Shown here: piece after piece, positions 56,004 through 64,000 of the stretch | Position numbering within the stretch: the stretch's first letter is position 1 | How the letters are laid out: every line of letters starts with the position of its first letter | NCBI RefSeq assembly: GCF_001886195.1 | Contig: NZ_JXLB01000006.1 | Coordinates: 62,001 to 126,000 of the forward strand | DNA: 64,000 nt | Source: Enterococcus ratti | GTDB lineage: Bacteria > Bacillota > Bacilli > Lactobacillales > Enterococcaceae | Reading direction: 5' to 3' | Translations under genes and position numbers: made by a program | The notes under the pieces: model-generated | What the model was told of the DNA's origin: nothing | What the model saw: the letters and a program-made list of their open reading frames with translations, nothing else | Databases searched by the model: none

Positions 56004-56007
56004 CTGA

Positions 56008-56310
56008 ATGAAAGCTTATGAAGAAACTAAGAATGATTCCTCTAAAAAAATGAGGTTCCCAACGCCTGCAAAATATAAGCAAGATTTTCCATTTTTGAAA
56101 GAAGTGGATAGTCTTGCTTTGGCGCGAATGCAAAACTCAATCTATAGGAGATGTGCAAGAACTTTTTTCGTGATAAATCCGTCGTACTGATTTTCTGAAT
56201 AAGTTGAATACAGAAATTATCAAAAACCACGATATTATTTGTATTGAAGACTTAAATACAAAAGGTAGGTTGCGTTATCATAAACTAGCGAATTTTATAA
56301 GCGAAGCGCA
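56008..56310 (+). pseudogene. TnpB (IS605 OrfB) fragment
   Basis: MKAYEETKNDSS and DFPFLKEVDSLALARMQNSI match the N-terminal region of IS605 OrfB proteins. After a deletion, DFLNKLNTEIIKNHDIICIEDLNTKG matches its RuvC-like part (the IEDL motif). Most of the protein is missing, so neither RNA-guided nuclease activity nor transposition is possible from this copy. Confidence 0.7.
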
Positions 56311-56405
56311 AAAGGGAATATGTTTTTTTGTTTTGTATGATGTGAATGATTTTTCTAAATGATTAAAATCGATAAAAAATCTCAACGGGAGTCCTATAAG
56401 AAAAA

Positions 56406-56799
56406 TTATTTGTTGCCATTTTGGTTGTTCTTTGTATGTCTGATTTCAATTTCACGAGGTGTTAGAAGCCGTGCCCAAAAAATACCAAGGAACTGGGGAA
56501 TCAAATACAAAAATGAAAGCAATAAAATAAGTTCAGTCGGCTTGAATGGCTGATAAAAAAAATACCAGTCGGAAAAATAATGATAGGCAAAAAAAGAAGC
56601 GGCTGTCGTGCCGATGTTTCCCAGAAAAAGAAGCGACAGCTGTTTTTTTTTTCTGTAAGAAAAAACCAGCATGAAATGCAAAAAAAATCAAAAAAATTAG
56701 GCCAAAGACGGAATGATAATGAAAATCTAGTAACAATGAAAAATAAACATAAGGAAATAAAAAGAAAAATAGAGTAGAATTTTTCCAATAGTTTTTCAT
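56406..56799 (-). pseudogene. Small multi-pass membrane protein, frameshifted at an A-run
   Basis: Two frames join at A10 on the minus strand (plus-strand T 56643-56652). With nine A it reads from MKNYWKNSTLFFFLFPYVYF through AGFFLQKKKQLSLLFLGNIG to PREIEIRHTKNNQNGNK, about 130 residues with four membrane segments. No family recognised. It is divergent from the membrane-protein gene at 57005, with about 200 bases between; the two may be related in function, but only position suggests this. Confidence 0.55.
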
Positions 56800-57004
56800 G
56801 ATGAAATTCCTCCTGATCAGTGGATGAGATGATCGTCTATGTTTATTTTAGGTTTAAAAAAACATTAATCAATCTATTTTTTGTAATTTGTAGATTAAAT
56901 GAACAAACTCTCATGCCCTTATCTTTAAAAAGAAAGTTTTTCCCCTTAATTTTTTTAGAGAAAATGCGTATAGTAAGTAAAAGAAAAATTCTCGTAGGAG
57001 CAAA

Positions 57005-57478
57005 ATGATGAAAAAGAAAAAAAGATTGGAACAAATGTATTTGTTTTTTTGGTTTTTTCCTATTTTCTTGCTGCCTTTTACTTGGGTGAATGCTGTGGTT
57101 CAAGGAGCAGAAGTTTTGGGATTAGTTCATGGAACTGGAGTCGTTGTATTAAAGAATTTTCCGATTTTAACAATGTTCTACTTTATAATAAGCATCGGGT
57201 TAGTGTTAACGAACAAGTTTATTAATAGTTATAATTGGTATTTGGTTCATTTTTCTTGTATGTTAATTTTTACTTCATTTTTTTCTGTTTTACCACGAAT
57301 TATTATTGGTCCAAATGGGTTAAGTGAAAGTGGCTTAAAAGATACTATCTATTCTTCTATGTATTTTTTAACGATTAAACCGGGATTTTATCTAGCTATT
57401 TTTTCTTTTGTATTAGCGATTGTTTTTTATTTTTTTTCTAAAATAAAAATAAATGATGAGATCGTTCGTGAAATTTAA
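57005..57478 (+). CDS. Unrecognised four-helix membrane protein
   Basis: A 157-residue protein with AGGAG just before ATG 57005. Predicted membrane helices lie at about residues 12-30, 50-70, 80-100 and 125-147 (for example FPILTMFYFIISIGLVL and FYLAIFSFVLAIVFYFF). There are no cysteines of note, no signature motif and no obvious homolog known to me. It is divergent from the frameshifted small membrane-protein gene, and a clean terminator follows. Confidence 0.6.
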   Translation: MMKKKKRLEQMYLFFWFFPIFLLPFTWVNAVVQGAEVLGLVHGTGVVVLKNFPILTMFYFIISIGLVLTNKFINSYNWYLVHFSCMLIFTSFFSVLPRIIIGPNGLSESGLKDTIYSSMYFLTIKPGFYLAIFSFVLAIVFYFFSKIKINDEIVREI

Positions 57479-57505
57479 CTTTTTGAAAATTAGTTAAACA
57501 AAAGC

Positions 57506-57545
57506 CAACACTATTAGAGAGTAAAGTCGCTAATAGTGTTGTTTT
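57506..57545 (+). terminator. Terminator of the 57005 membrane-protein gene
   Basis: CAACACTATTAG (57506-57517) and CTAATAGTGTTG (57530-57541) form a perfect 12-base stem followed by TTTTATTT. Confidence 0.85.
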
Positions 57546-58112
57546 ATTTGTTTTTTCGATGAATAGGTTCTCCTTTTCTTTTAAAAATCTATTTTTTCTT
57601 TTTTATTTAAAAAAATAAAAAAATTGTCTAATTCGAATTCGTTTAAATTACAAATATTAGTAGTGTGAAATAATAAAATCAACTTTTTTCTTTCTACGTA
57701 AAAAAGGAAATGGGGGACTGAATGAAGGTAATCTGTAAGGCAGTGACGTTCGAAAATTTTGGTGTTTGTGTGAATAAAAGTAGAAAGCTTATTTAATAGT
57801 AAATGTGGAAAGAAAATTGAATCAAACAGGAATTTTTTCGATGATTTACGACTGAAAAACAAGTTGAAAAAAGTCAAGCAATATGATTGAAAAAATTTAA
57901 ACTAAGAAAGAAAAGTGGATAATTTAAAATAATCATTCCTATTAAAAAAATGATATTTTAAAAGTATATATTGAAAAATCATACTTTTTGTTGAATAGAA
58001 GAGCTATCGCTTTAGTGTCAGTATTGAAAGATATTTGTCAGCCGTTTCGTAGGTATTTTTTTCATAAATACATTATGGTAAGTATAATAATGATAATAGA
58101 GGTACTGTGTAA
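57546..58112. other. Non-coding region upstream of the P-type ATPase
   Basis: About 570 AT-rich bases. A 98-codon minus-strand frame here has no ribosome site and a low-complexity product, so I do not accept it. A -10 TATAAT lies at 58083-58088, followed by AATGATAATAG, which partly resembles metal-regulator boxes. I place no weight on it. Confidence 0.45.
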
Positions 58113-60584
58113 ATGAGAATATTTAGACAAAAAACAAACAATACGTGCAGTAAAAAAACTTTATCTAACGCTATTATTCGATATAATCCTAATTATAAAG
58201 AAGGTCTCACAGAAGCTCTCGTTTTAGAAAGAATACGGGAACAAGCAACGAATAAAATGATAGACACGACGTTTAAAACAAAAAAACAAATTATTTTTGA
58301 AAATACATTTACGTATTTTAATTTAATTTTTCTCGTTTTAGCTGTTTTATTGTGTTTAGTTAGTTCGTATAAAAACCTCACTTTTTTACCAGTGATTATT
58401 GCAAACACAGGAATTGCTATTTATCAGGAAATACGCTCAAAAAAAATTTTAGACAAACTAAGTGTTTTAAATACGACAAAAGTTACAGTTGTAAGAAATG
58501 GTCTAGAAAGTAAAATAAACATCGAAGAATTAGTATTAGATGATGTAGTTTTATTAGAGATGGGACAGCAAATACCTGCTGATGGAGTTGTTTTAGCAGG
58601 AAAACTTCAAGTGAATGAAGCGTTGCTAACTGGAGAAGCAGATGAAATTACCAAAGAAGTCGATGACTGTTTGATGTCGGGAAGTTTTATTGTCTCTGGC
58701 AGTGCTTATGTGCGGTTGGACAAAGTTGGAGCAGATTCATATATCTCTCAATTAACAGTTAAAGCAAAAAAAATGGGAGAAGGCGAACAATCTGAGATGA
58801 TTGCTTCGTTAAATCAGTTGATCAAATGGGTAGGTATTCTTATTGTTCCTTTAGGAATTATGCTATTTTCACAAAGCCATTTTTTTAATGGCAATACGAT
58901 CAAAGAAAGTATTATTGCTATGGAAGCTGCTTTAATTGGCATGATACCGGAAGGTCTTTATTTATTGACAACAATTGCTTTAGCAATGAGTGCAGCACGC
59001 TTAGCTAAACAACGTGTATTGCTGCATAATATGAAAAGTATCGAAACTTTAGCTAGAGTAAATGTGTTATGTGTGGATAAAACAGGAACAATTACAGAAA
59101 ATCAAATGTCCGTTCAAAAATTAGTGATAGCAAGAAACGAACAAGCAAGAGAAAAAGAACAAATAATCGATGAACTAATTTCTGATTATGCAAAAGCCAT
59201 GACAAATGATAATATTACAATGCAAGCAATCAAAGAAACCTTCACTAAATATTCGAAGAATAAGGCGTTATCTGTGTTGCCCTTTTCATCAATTCAAAAA
59301 TTTAGTAGTGTAACGTTTTCTGACGGGGTTTATGTGTTAGGTGCACCAGAAATGGTGTTACGAGATCGTTTTTTGACTTACAGCAGTGAATTCAGTCATT
59401 ATACGCAGCAAGGGTATCGCGTATTAGTTTTTGGCAGTTATCAAGGAAATTTAAAAGAAGCGACTTTAGAAGAAGAAGTGGTGCCGCTGGCTTATCTTTT
59501 ACTGACGAATCCTATACGAAAAGAAGCACCGGCGACCTTTGCTTATTTTGAAAAACAAGGAGTAACAATCAAAGTTATTTCTGGCGATAACCCTCAGACC
59601 GTCTCAAGTGTTGCCTTAGAAGCAGGGATTGCTCATGCAGATAAATACGTTGATGCTTCTCAATTAGCCGAGGAAGACTATCCAGAGGCTGTAGAAAAAT
59701 ACACCGTATTTGGACGTGTAAAACCAGAAGAAAAAAAGAAATTTATTCAGCTTCTTAGAAAAAAAAATACTGTTGCTATGACTGGTGACGGAGTCAATGA
59801 TATTTTAGCTATGAAAGAGGCAGATTGCAGCATCGCTATGGCTTCGGGAAATGAAGCAACGATTCAAGCAGCACAAGTGGCTTTATTAGATTCTGATTTT
59901 TCAAAGATGCCCAAAATTGTAGCAGAAGGTCGAAGAGTAGTAAACAACATTGAACGATCAGCTAGTCTGTTTTTAGTAAAAAATATTTTTTCTTTTTTAC
60001 TTTCTGTATTTTCTGTCTTATTTGCATTGACGTATCCACTTGAACCTTCTCAAATTACTTTAATTAGTTTGTTTACCATTGGTTTGCCATCCTTTTTGTT
60101 AGCTCTTGAAGAAAATAAAAAACGAATTGAAGGAAGATTTATTTTCAACGTGATAGAAAAAGCGATTCCTGGTGGATTGACGGCTATGGCTGTAGTCGGG
60201 ACGCTGGTTGTTGGAGGGGCCATCTTGAATTTAAACAAAACCGATATTTCTACTGCTTCTACGATGTTACTGACTGCTGTTGGTTTTTTAGTGCTTTATA
60301 AAATATGCTGTCCATTGAATCGATTTAGAAAACAAATCATTTTACTTTGTGTTGCAGGCATTTTATTTTCAATCCTTTTTCTTCATAAGTTATTTTCTCT
60401 TTCAGCGATTTCACCGGTTTCTATCTTGCTGCTTTTGCTATTGTTTTGTGTCGCGGATTCGCTTTTTAAACAGTTCACACACACTATCGAAAAATACAGT
60501 CGCTTAAAAAATGATAGGAAGAAACGAACAATGGGAGAATGGGTTAAAGCATTGTTTTGGAAGCAAAGTAAAGAGAAAATTTAA
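58113..60584 (+). CDS. HAD-IC P-type ATPase, CtpE-like (P2-type cation pump)
   Basis: An 823-residue pump with the TGEAD actuator motif (LLTGEADEITKE), MIPEGLYLLTTIALAMS in helix 4, phosphorylated aspartate in VDKTGTITEN (about residue 322) and GDGVNDILAMKEADCSIAMA. The IPEGL motif rather than CPx rules out the heavy-metal type; PEGL with 8-10 membrane helices is seen in P2 pumps. The closest named group known to me is mycobacterial CtpE, tied to calcium. Its N-terminus lacks a metal-binding domain. It is alone, with no adjacent regulator; transported ion unproven. Confidence 0.8.
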   Translation: MRIFRQKTNNTCSKKTLSNAIIRYNPNYKEGLTEALVLERIREQATNKMIDTTFKTKKQIIFENTFTYFNLIFLVLAVLLCLVSSYKNLTFLPVIIANTGIAIYQEIRSKKILDKLSVLNTTKVTVVRNGLESKINIEELVLDDVVLLEMGQQIPADGVVLAGKLQVNEALLTGEADEITKEVDDCLMSGSFIVSGSAYVRLDKVGADSYISQLTVKAKKMGEGEQSEMIASLNQLIKWVGILIVPLGIMLFSQSHFFNGNTIKESIIAMEAALIGMIPEGLYLLTTIALAMSAARLAKQRVLLHNMKSIETLARVNVLCVDKTGTITENQMSVQKLVIARNEQAREKEQIIDELISDYAKAMTNDNITMQAIKETFTKYSKNKALSVLPFSSIQKFSSVTFSDGVYVLGAPEMVLRDRFLTYSSEFSHYTQQGYRVLVFGSYQGNLKEATLEEEVVPLAYLLLTNPIRKEAPATFAYFEKQGVTIKVISGDNPQTVSSVALEAGIAHADKYVDASQLAEEDYPEAVEKYTVFGRVKPEEKKKFIQLLRKKNTVAMTGDGVNDILAMKEADCSIAMASGNEATIQAAQVALLDSDFSKMPKIVAEGRRVVNNIERSASLFLVKNIFSFLLSVFSVLFALTYPLEPSQITLISLFTIGLPSFLLALEENKKRIEGRFIFNVIEKAIPGGLTAMAVVGTLVVGGAILNLNKTDISTASTMLLTAVGFLVLYKICCPLNRFRKQIILLCVAGILFSILFLHKLFSLSAISPVSILLLLLLFCVADSLFKQFTHTIEKYSRLKNDRKKRTMGEWVKALFWKQSKEKI

Positions 60585-60617
60585 TAAGGACTCAGTATAA
60601 GAAAAGTTAACTACAAA

Positions 60618-60665
60618 AAATAAGCCGGAAGGACGAAGGGGTTCGTCGATTCCGGCTTATTTTTG
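60618..60665. terminator. Bidirectional terminator between the P-type ATPase and phoR
   Basis: AATAAGCCGGAA (60619-60630) pairs with TTCCGGCTTATT (60650-60661), extended by GACGAA and TTCGTC toward a GGGG loop; a T-run follows on the plus strand and an A-run on the other. Confidence 0.88.
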
Positions 60666-60739
60666 AAGTGATGGTTTTTTGTTTTTTCAAATGTAAAGTA
60701 AAAGTTGTTCTTTCAATGGTTTTAATTTCACTGTTTGTT

Positions 60740-62506
60740 TCATTCGCTAGTAACTGAGGAAATTTTTCTATCTTTTAATAAAGGAATCCTGACGGTAAAA
60801 GTAGCTCCTGTTTCTAGATGGCTTTCTACTTGAATGCTTCCGTTTAAGAAATGGACGTAATCCTTCACGATGGCTAATCCTAACCCTGTACCACCAGAGT
60901 GACGACTTCTAGCTTTGTCTACTCGAAAAAAGCGTTCAAAAATTCTTTCTTGATCTTCACGATCAATACCGATGCCAAAATCTTGAATGGAAAACGTTAA
61001 CTGCTTGTCTACTTGGAAACGAATGATTATTTTACCTGATTCTTTCGAGTATTGGATGGCATTTTCAATCAAATTTTTAATGATTGCATACAAAAGATCC
61101 GGTTGAGTAGTAAATAAGACCTCTTTACCAATCAATTGGATGGTTAAATGTTTTTTATTGATCATTGGCTGATAACTTTGAATGATTTGTTGGAAGAAAG
61201 CCGCTAACTCGATGGTATGAAATGCATGAGCGGTCTTTTCATCTTTTGATAACTGAATGATTTCTCTAATCAATTTATCTAACCGAATCGCATCTTTTTG
61301 CATAATCAAAAGAAACTCATTTAATGTTTTGGGATCATCTTTTGCACCATCTAATAATGTTTCCGTAAAGCCGATTAGTGAAGTAACCGGTGTTTTCAGT
61401 TCATGAGAAACGTTTCCTACAAAATCTTTTTGTAGTTTTTCTAGTCGTCTTATTTTAGTTAAATCATAAGCGACGCCTAAAACCTGTCCAGTTTTCTCTG
61501 AAGTATTAAAGTAACGAAGGCTAATATCCAATGTTTGATGACCATTTGAAATCGTGATTTCTTGATGGATTAAAGGCTTAGCTGGGGTTACTTGATGAAT
61601 GAGTTGGATTAATTTTGGTTCTTGAATAACATCAGTATACCGTTGATTGGGACGATAATTTTGTACGCCTAGATGTTCTTGCATTTTTGGATTTAATAGA
61701 CGAAGTTGTGATGTGGAATCAATCAAAAAGACGCCAATCATTAATTCATTCAACAAAGTATACAATTGTTCTTCGGTTGTGGTATAGGCATGATACATTT
61801 TACTCATCTGTTCACTTAAGATGTTAATTGTTTGATACAGTTCTTCCCACTGGGCAGATGTTTGCATAATAATTTCAGTTTGCTCAGGATTTTTGACCAT
61901 TTTTTTTAAGACGGGCAGAACGGTTTTTAATGGGCGGGTTCGTTGATAGACTAAATAGCAGCTCATGCTTGATAAAATGATAAAAAAGATTAAAAAGAAG
62001 AAAAAGATCCGTCGTTGAAATTTTTCTGTTCGTGGTAAGAAACCATTCGTTGGTTCTGCAATCCGTATGATGGCTTCTAAATGTCCATTTTTTTTGATTG
62101 GTAACGCAACATATAATAAATCTTTCTTTAGAGTACTGCTTTTTCTTAAGGAAGTACCAATGGCTCCGCCATCTAATACTGCCTTAATTTCAGGACGCGT
62201 GTATTGTTGACCATGCAATTTTTGATTGGCAGTGTCAAATAAAATTTTTCCATCAGGGTTGAGCAAAGTAATTCGTTCATTTGTTTGGTGGATAAATTCT
62301 GTCAAGATGATTTGATTAGCAGAAGAAGACAAATTGACTGTATCCAATTGTTGAATGAGTAATTGCCCTTTTTTAGAAAGATAGCTTTCTTGTTGTGCAA
62401 TGATTTGTTGCTTGAAGTACTGAGAAATCATCTGCCAGCTGCCTAAGAAGAAGCCGATTAAGAGAAAGAAAAAGAGGAGGCGCTTAGAAAATATTTGCCA
62501 ATTCAT
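60740..62506 (-). CDS. phoR: PhoR-type sensor histidine kinase
   Basis: A 588-residue kinase with an N-terminal helix (LLFFFLLIGFFLGSWQM), an extracellular region to about 165, a second helix, a HAMP-like segment, a PAS domain (LMIGVFLIDSTSQLRLLNPK), the phosphorylated His368 in FVGNVSHELKTPVTS, and N, G1, F and G2 boxes (NLIENAIQYS, DFGIGIDRED, ERFFRVDKARS, GGTGLGLAIVK). It starts ATGA-overlapped with the response regulator. The combination fits PhoR of phosphate-starvation systems; the signal is not shown by sequence alone, and no pst genes are in the window. Confidence 0.82.
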   Translation of the reverse strand: MNWQIFSKRLLFFFLLIGFFLGSWQMISQYFKQQIIAQQESYLSKKGQLLIQQLDTVNLSSSANQIILTEFIHQTNERITLLNPDGKILFDTANQKLHGQQYTRPEIKAVLDGGAIGTSLRKSSTLKKDLLYVALPIKKNGHLEAIIRIAEPTNGFLPRTEKFQRRIFFFFLIFFIILSSMSCYLVYQRTRPLKTVLPVLKKMVKNPEQTEIIMQTSAQWEELYQTINILSEQMSKMYHAYTTTEEQLYTLLNELMIGVFLIDSTSQLRLLNPKMQEHLGVQNYRPNQRYTDVIQEPKLIQLIHQVTPAKPLIHQEITISNGHQTLDISLRYFNTSEKTGQVLGVAYDLTKIRRLEKLQKDFVGNVSHELKTPVTSLIGFTETLLDGAKDDPKTLNEFLLIMQKDAIRLDKLIREIIQLSKDEKTAHAFHTIELAAFFQQIIQSYQPMINKKHLTIQLIGKEVLFTTQPDLLYAIIKNLIENAIQYSKESGKIIIRFQVDKQLTFSIQDFGIGIDREDQERIFERFFRVDKARSRHSGGTGLGLAIVKDYVHFLNGSIQVESHLETGATFTVRIPLLKDRKISSVTSE

Positions 62507-63207
62507 TGTTTTGGCTCCTGAAATTTATATCCGAATCCACGAACTGTGACTAAATATTTTGGATATTTGGGGTCTCTTTCAATTTTTTCTCTTAAATGAC
62601 TGATGTGAACGTCAACGATTCTGCTTTGTCCCGCAAAATTAAAGTTCCAAATACGATTAAGTAAAGTATTCCGATCAATTACTCGATCTTTTCGTTTCAT
62701 AAAATAAACAAGCAGTTCAAATTCCTTAGGAGTTAATTCAATTGGATGTTCATTAACAGTTACTTGAAAGTTTGTTACGTCTGCTTTAATTTGTCCGATA
62801 GATAAGACGTTTGATTTTATTTCTTCTTGTGCTGTTTTTTGAGGTTCGATTCGGCGAAAAATAGCTTTCATCCGAGCAATGACTTCTCTAGGGCTAAAGG
62901 GTTTAGTCAAGTAGTCATCCGCACCAATTTCAAGTCCAATGATTCGATCCATTTGGTCATCTTTTGCAGTGAGCAATAGTATGGGAGTATCGATTTTTTC
63001 TTGTCTTAATTTTTGAATGATTGTCATTCCGTTAATGGACGGCAGCATCACATCTAGAATAATAAAATCAAATGCTTCTTCAAGTGCTAAGTCCAAAGCT
63101 TTTTGTCCATCGAATGTACTAGTTACTTTATATCCTTCTTTTTCTAAATTAAAGGTTAACAAAGTGATGATTGAATTTTCATCATCTACTACTAATATTT
63201 TTTTCAT
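62503..63207 (-). CDS. phoP: PhoP-type OmpR-family response regulator
   Basis: ATG 63207 follows AAGGAGAG; the longer frame from 63231 is out of place. The 234-residue regulator has acidic pocket D8-D9 (LVVDDENSI), phosphorylation site Asp52 in FIILDVMLP, Lys102 in TKPFSPREV and a winged-helix C-terminus (LTPKEFELLVYFMKR, VDVHISHLREKIE, TVRGFGYKF). It overlaps phoR by four bases, so both are made together. The pairing with a PAS-containing kinase suggests PhoPR rather than VicRK, because VicRK neighbours are absent. Confidence 0.85.
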   Translation of the reverse strand: MKKILVVDDENSIITLLTFNLEKEGYKVTSTFDGQKALDLALEEAFDFIILDVMLPSINGMTIIQKLRQEKIDTPILLLTAKDDQMDRIIGLEIGADDYLTKPFSPREVIARMKAIFRRIEPQKTAQEEIKSNVLSIGQIKADVTNFQVTVNEHPIELTPKEFELLVYFMKRKDRVIDRNTLLNRIWNFNFAGQSRIVDVHISHLREKIERDPKYPKYLVTVRGFGYKFQEPKQ

Positions 63208-63424
63208 GAGCTCTCCTTTTTTTACCTTCATTATTTTATTTTTAAACAGGCGCAGATGTTTTATTATTTACTTATGTCACTTGATTACTATTTATATGTT
63301 ATATGCGGTGCGCATTTTTTGAGTCGATTTTCTATGAAACGCTTAAAAATAAAATGCCGAGTAGTTGACCTTTCTTATTTTAGCATAGAATCAAGCCGAA
63401 GGACTATTTTACAGACTAAATAAA

Positions 63425-63433
63425 TGGTATAAT
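63425..63433 (+). promoter_or_regulatory. Extended -10 promoter of the DUF523 gene
   Basis: TGGTATAAT at 63425-63433 is an extended -10 element 38 bases before the TTG start. A -35 is not clear. Confidence 0.55.
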
Positions 63434-63470
63434 GGAAAAGCATTTTGTTGGATAAAGAGGTGGGAAGTAT

Positions 63471-63932
63471 TTGATTGGTATTAGCGCTTGTTTGGGCGGA
63501 GTTTTATGTCGTTATGATGGACAAGAAAAAACGGTGGTTGCGTTAAAGAAGCTTGTTGATGAAAAAAGAGCAATCATGATCTGCCCTGAAGTAATGGGTG
63601 GTCTTTCAATACCCAGAGCGCCAGCGGAAATTATTGGCGGCGATGGGTTTGATGTTTGGAATAATCAGGCGAAAGTACTTACAATAAATGGAGAAGATGT
63701 AACAAAAGCTTATCAAAAAGGAGCGATTATTGCCTATCATAGGCTCAAAGAACAAGAAATAGATGTTCTTATATTAAAAGCGAAAAGTCCATCTTGCGGA
63801 TCTACTTACATTTATGATGGTACTTTTTCAGGAACGCTTCAATCAGGTGCTGGAGTAGCAACTGCTTATTTTATCCAACAACGGGTGACTGTGTACTCTG
63901 AAGAAGAATGGTTAAATTTGCGAGGTGAGTAA
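63471..63932 (+). CDS. DUF523 family protein
   Basis: A 153-residue protein from TTG 63471 with GAGGTGGGA before it. The family blocks are present: ISACLGGVLCRYDG at the start, ICPEVMGGLSIPRAPAEI and ILKAKSPSCGSTYIYDG, each holding cysteines, which may bind metal or a cluster. Bacillus and enterobacterial YbbK-like relatives belong here; the function is not established. It is separated from ylxM by one base. Confidence 0.88.
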   Translation: MIGISACLGGVLCRYDGQEKTVVALKKLVDEKRAIMICPEVMGGLSIPRAPAEIIGGDGFDVWNNQAKVLTINGEDVTKAYQKGAIIAYHRLKEQEIDVLILKAKSPSCGSTYIYDGTFSGTLQSGAGVATAYFIQQRVTVYSEEEWLNLRGE

Positions 63933-63933
63933 A

Positions 63934-64000
63934 ATGGAAATCGAGAAAACTAATCGAATGAATGCTCTTTTTGAATTTTATTCTACGCTTTTAACCGAAA
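63934..64000 (+). CDS. ylxM: YlxM-type HTH protein, N-terminal fragment at the window edge
   Basis: The first 22 codons read MEIEKTNRMNALFEFYSTLL, the typical start of YlxM/UPF0122, a helix-turn-helix protein encoded before ffh. It overlaps no other gene and starts two bases after the DUF523 stop. The rest is outside the window, so ffh should follow. Confidence 0.75.
   Translation, partial: MEIEKTNRMNALFEFYSTLLTE

Larger units (their letters stand above)
55610..56310 (+). mobile_element. IS200/IS605-family insertion sequence remnant
   Basis: A left-end-like hairpin TAGGC-N7-GCCTA (55610-55626) precedes fragments of both transposase genes in the same orientation. Both genes are broken. I see no clean right end, so the element is decayed beyond its 3' part. 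Its insertion lies between the Phd-like gene and the small membrane-protein genes. Confidence 0.75.

Noticed and set aside
56843-57103. Minus-strand frame upstream of the 57005 gene
   Set aside because: Overlaps the start of a better supported gene and lacks a ribosome site.
57581-57877. Minus-strand 98-codon frame in the gap before the P-type ATPase
   Set aside because: Low-complexity Phe/Lys/Asn-rich product with no ribosome site; likely random in AT-rich DNA.
58089-58100. Fur/MntR-like box AATGATAATAG before the P2 pump
   Set aside because: Only part of a consensus in AT-rich DNA and no matching second half.
1-64000. CRISPR arrays, tRNA or rRNA genes
   Set aside because: No regularly spaced repeats and no cloverleaf or rRNA sequence seen on reading; a dedicated search was not run.

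Overview
The window is an AT-rich, low-GC Gram-positive chromosome segment. The gene set points to Enterococcaceae: a copYZAB operon of the Enterococcus hirae type, the dinG-ypmB-aspB-asnS order, a Tyr-rich BY-kinase with a CpsB phosphatase, mannitol PTS genes, and Mga-like PRD regulators. The many broken genes and the strong A/T bias would suit a reduced member such as Melissococcus plutonius. This is an inference, and no rRNA is present to prove it.

Layout. 1-10.4 kb is the distal part of an exopolysaccharide/capsule locus: CpsD tail, CpsB, a UDP-GlcNAc 4,6-dehydratase broken by one stop codon, acetyltransferase, aminotransferase, priming phosphosugar transferase, a GT4 glycosyltransferase with only a CTG start, an EpsG-type polymerase, UDP-glucose dehydrogenase and a Wzx flippase. 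10.7-13.9 kb holds housekeeping genes (yidC, acylphosphatase, TrmH methyltransferase, HD protein). 14-15.1 kb holds two unrecognised accessory genes, the first lacking its 5' end and frameshifted. A fluoride-riboswitch-like leader with a terminator then precedes a CLC-F-like antiporter. 16.6-21.9 kb carries a YdcF protein, DacA with a frameshifted signal peptide, an eRF1-like-fold protein and a cold-shock protein.

22-29.9 kb is a duplicated mannitol system: mtlA'-mtlR-mtlF', then mtlA-mtlF-mtlD with an MtlR-operator-like repeat and a cre-like site. 31.2-37.2 kb is dinG-ypmB-aspB-asnS. 37.3-43.2 kb contains two divergent modules, each pairing an Mga-like regulator with a secreted carbohydrate-binding-type protein. 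The first regulator is inactivated by a stop codon and a frameshift; the second is intact. 43.7-53.2 kb is a metal-homeostasis block (Cd/Zn ATPase, an amino-acid transporter, then copYZAB). 53.6-57.5 kb is decayed accessory DNA: a frameshifted Mga-like regulator, an orphan Phd-type protein, an IS200/IS605 remnant and two small membrane-protein genes. 58.1-64 kb has a P-type ATPase, a PhoPR-type two-component system, a DUF523 protein and the start of ylxM.

Four genes are broken by one-base length changes in runs of A or T, and three more lesions look like G:C to A:T nonsense changes. The first group could be genuine decay, slippage switching or homopolymer sequencing error. The most interesting candidate is the duplicated regulator/secreted-protein module at 37.3-43.2 kb.
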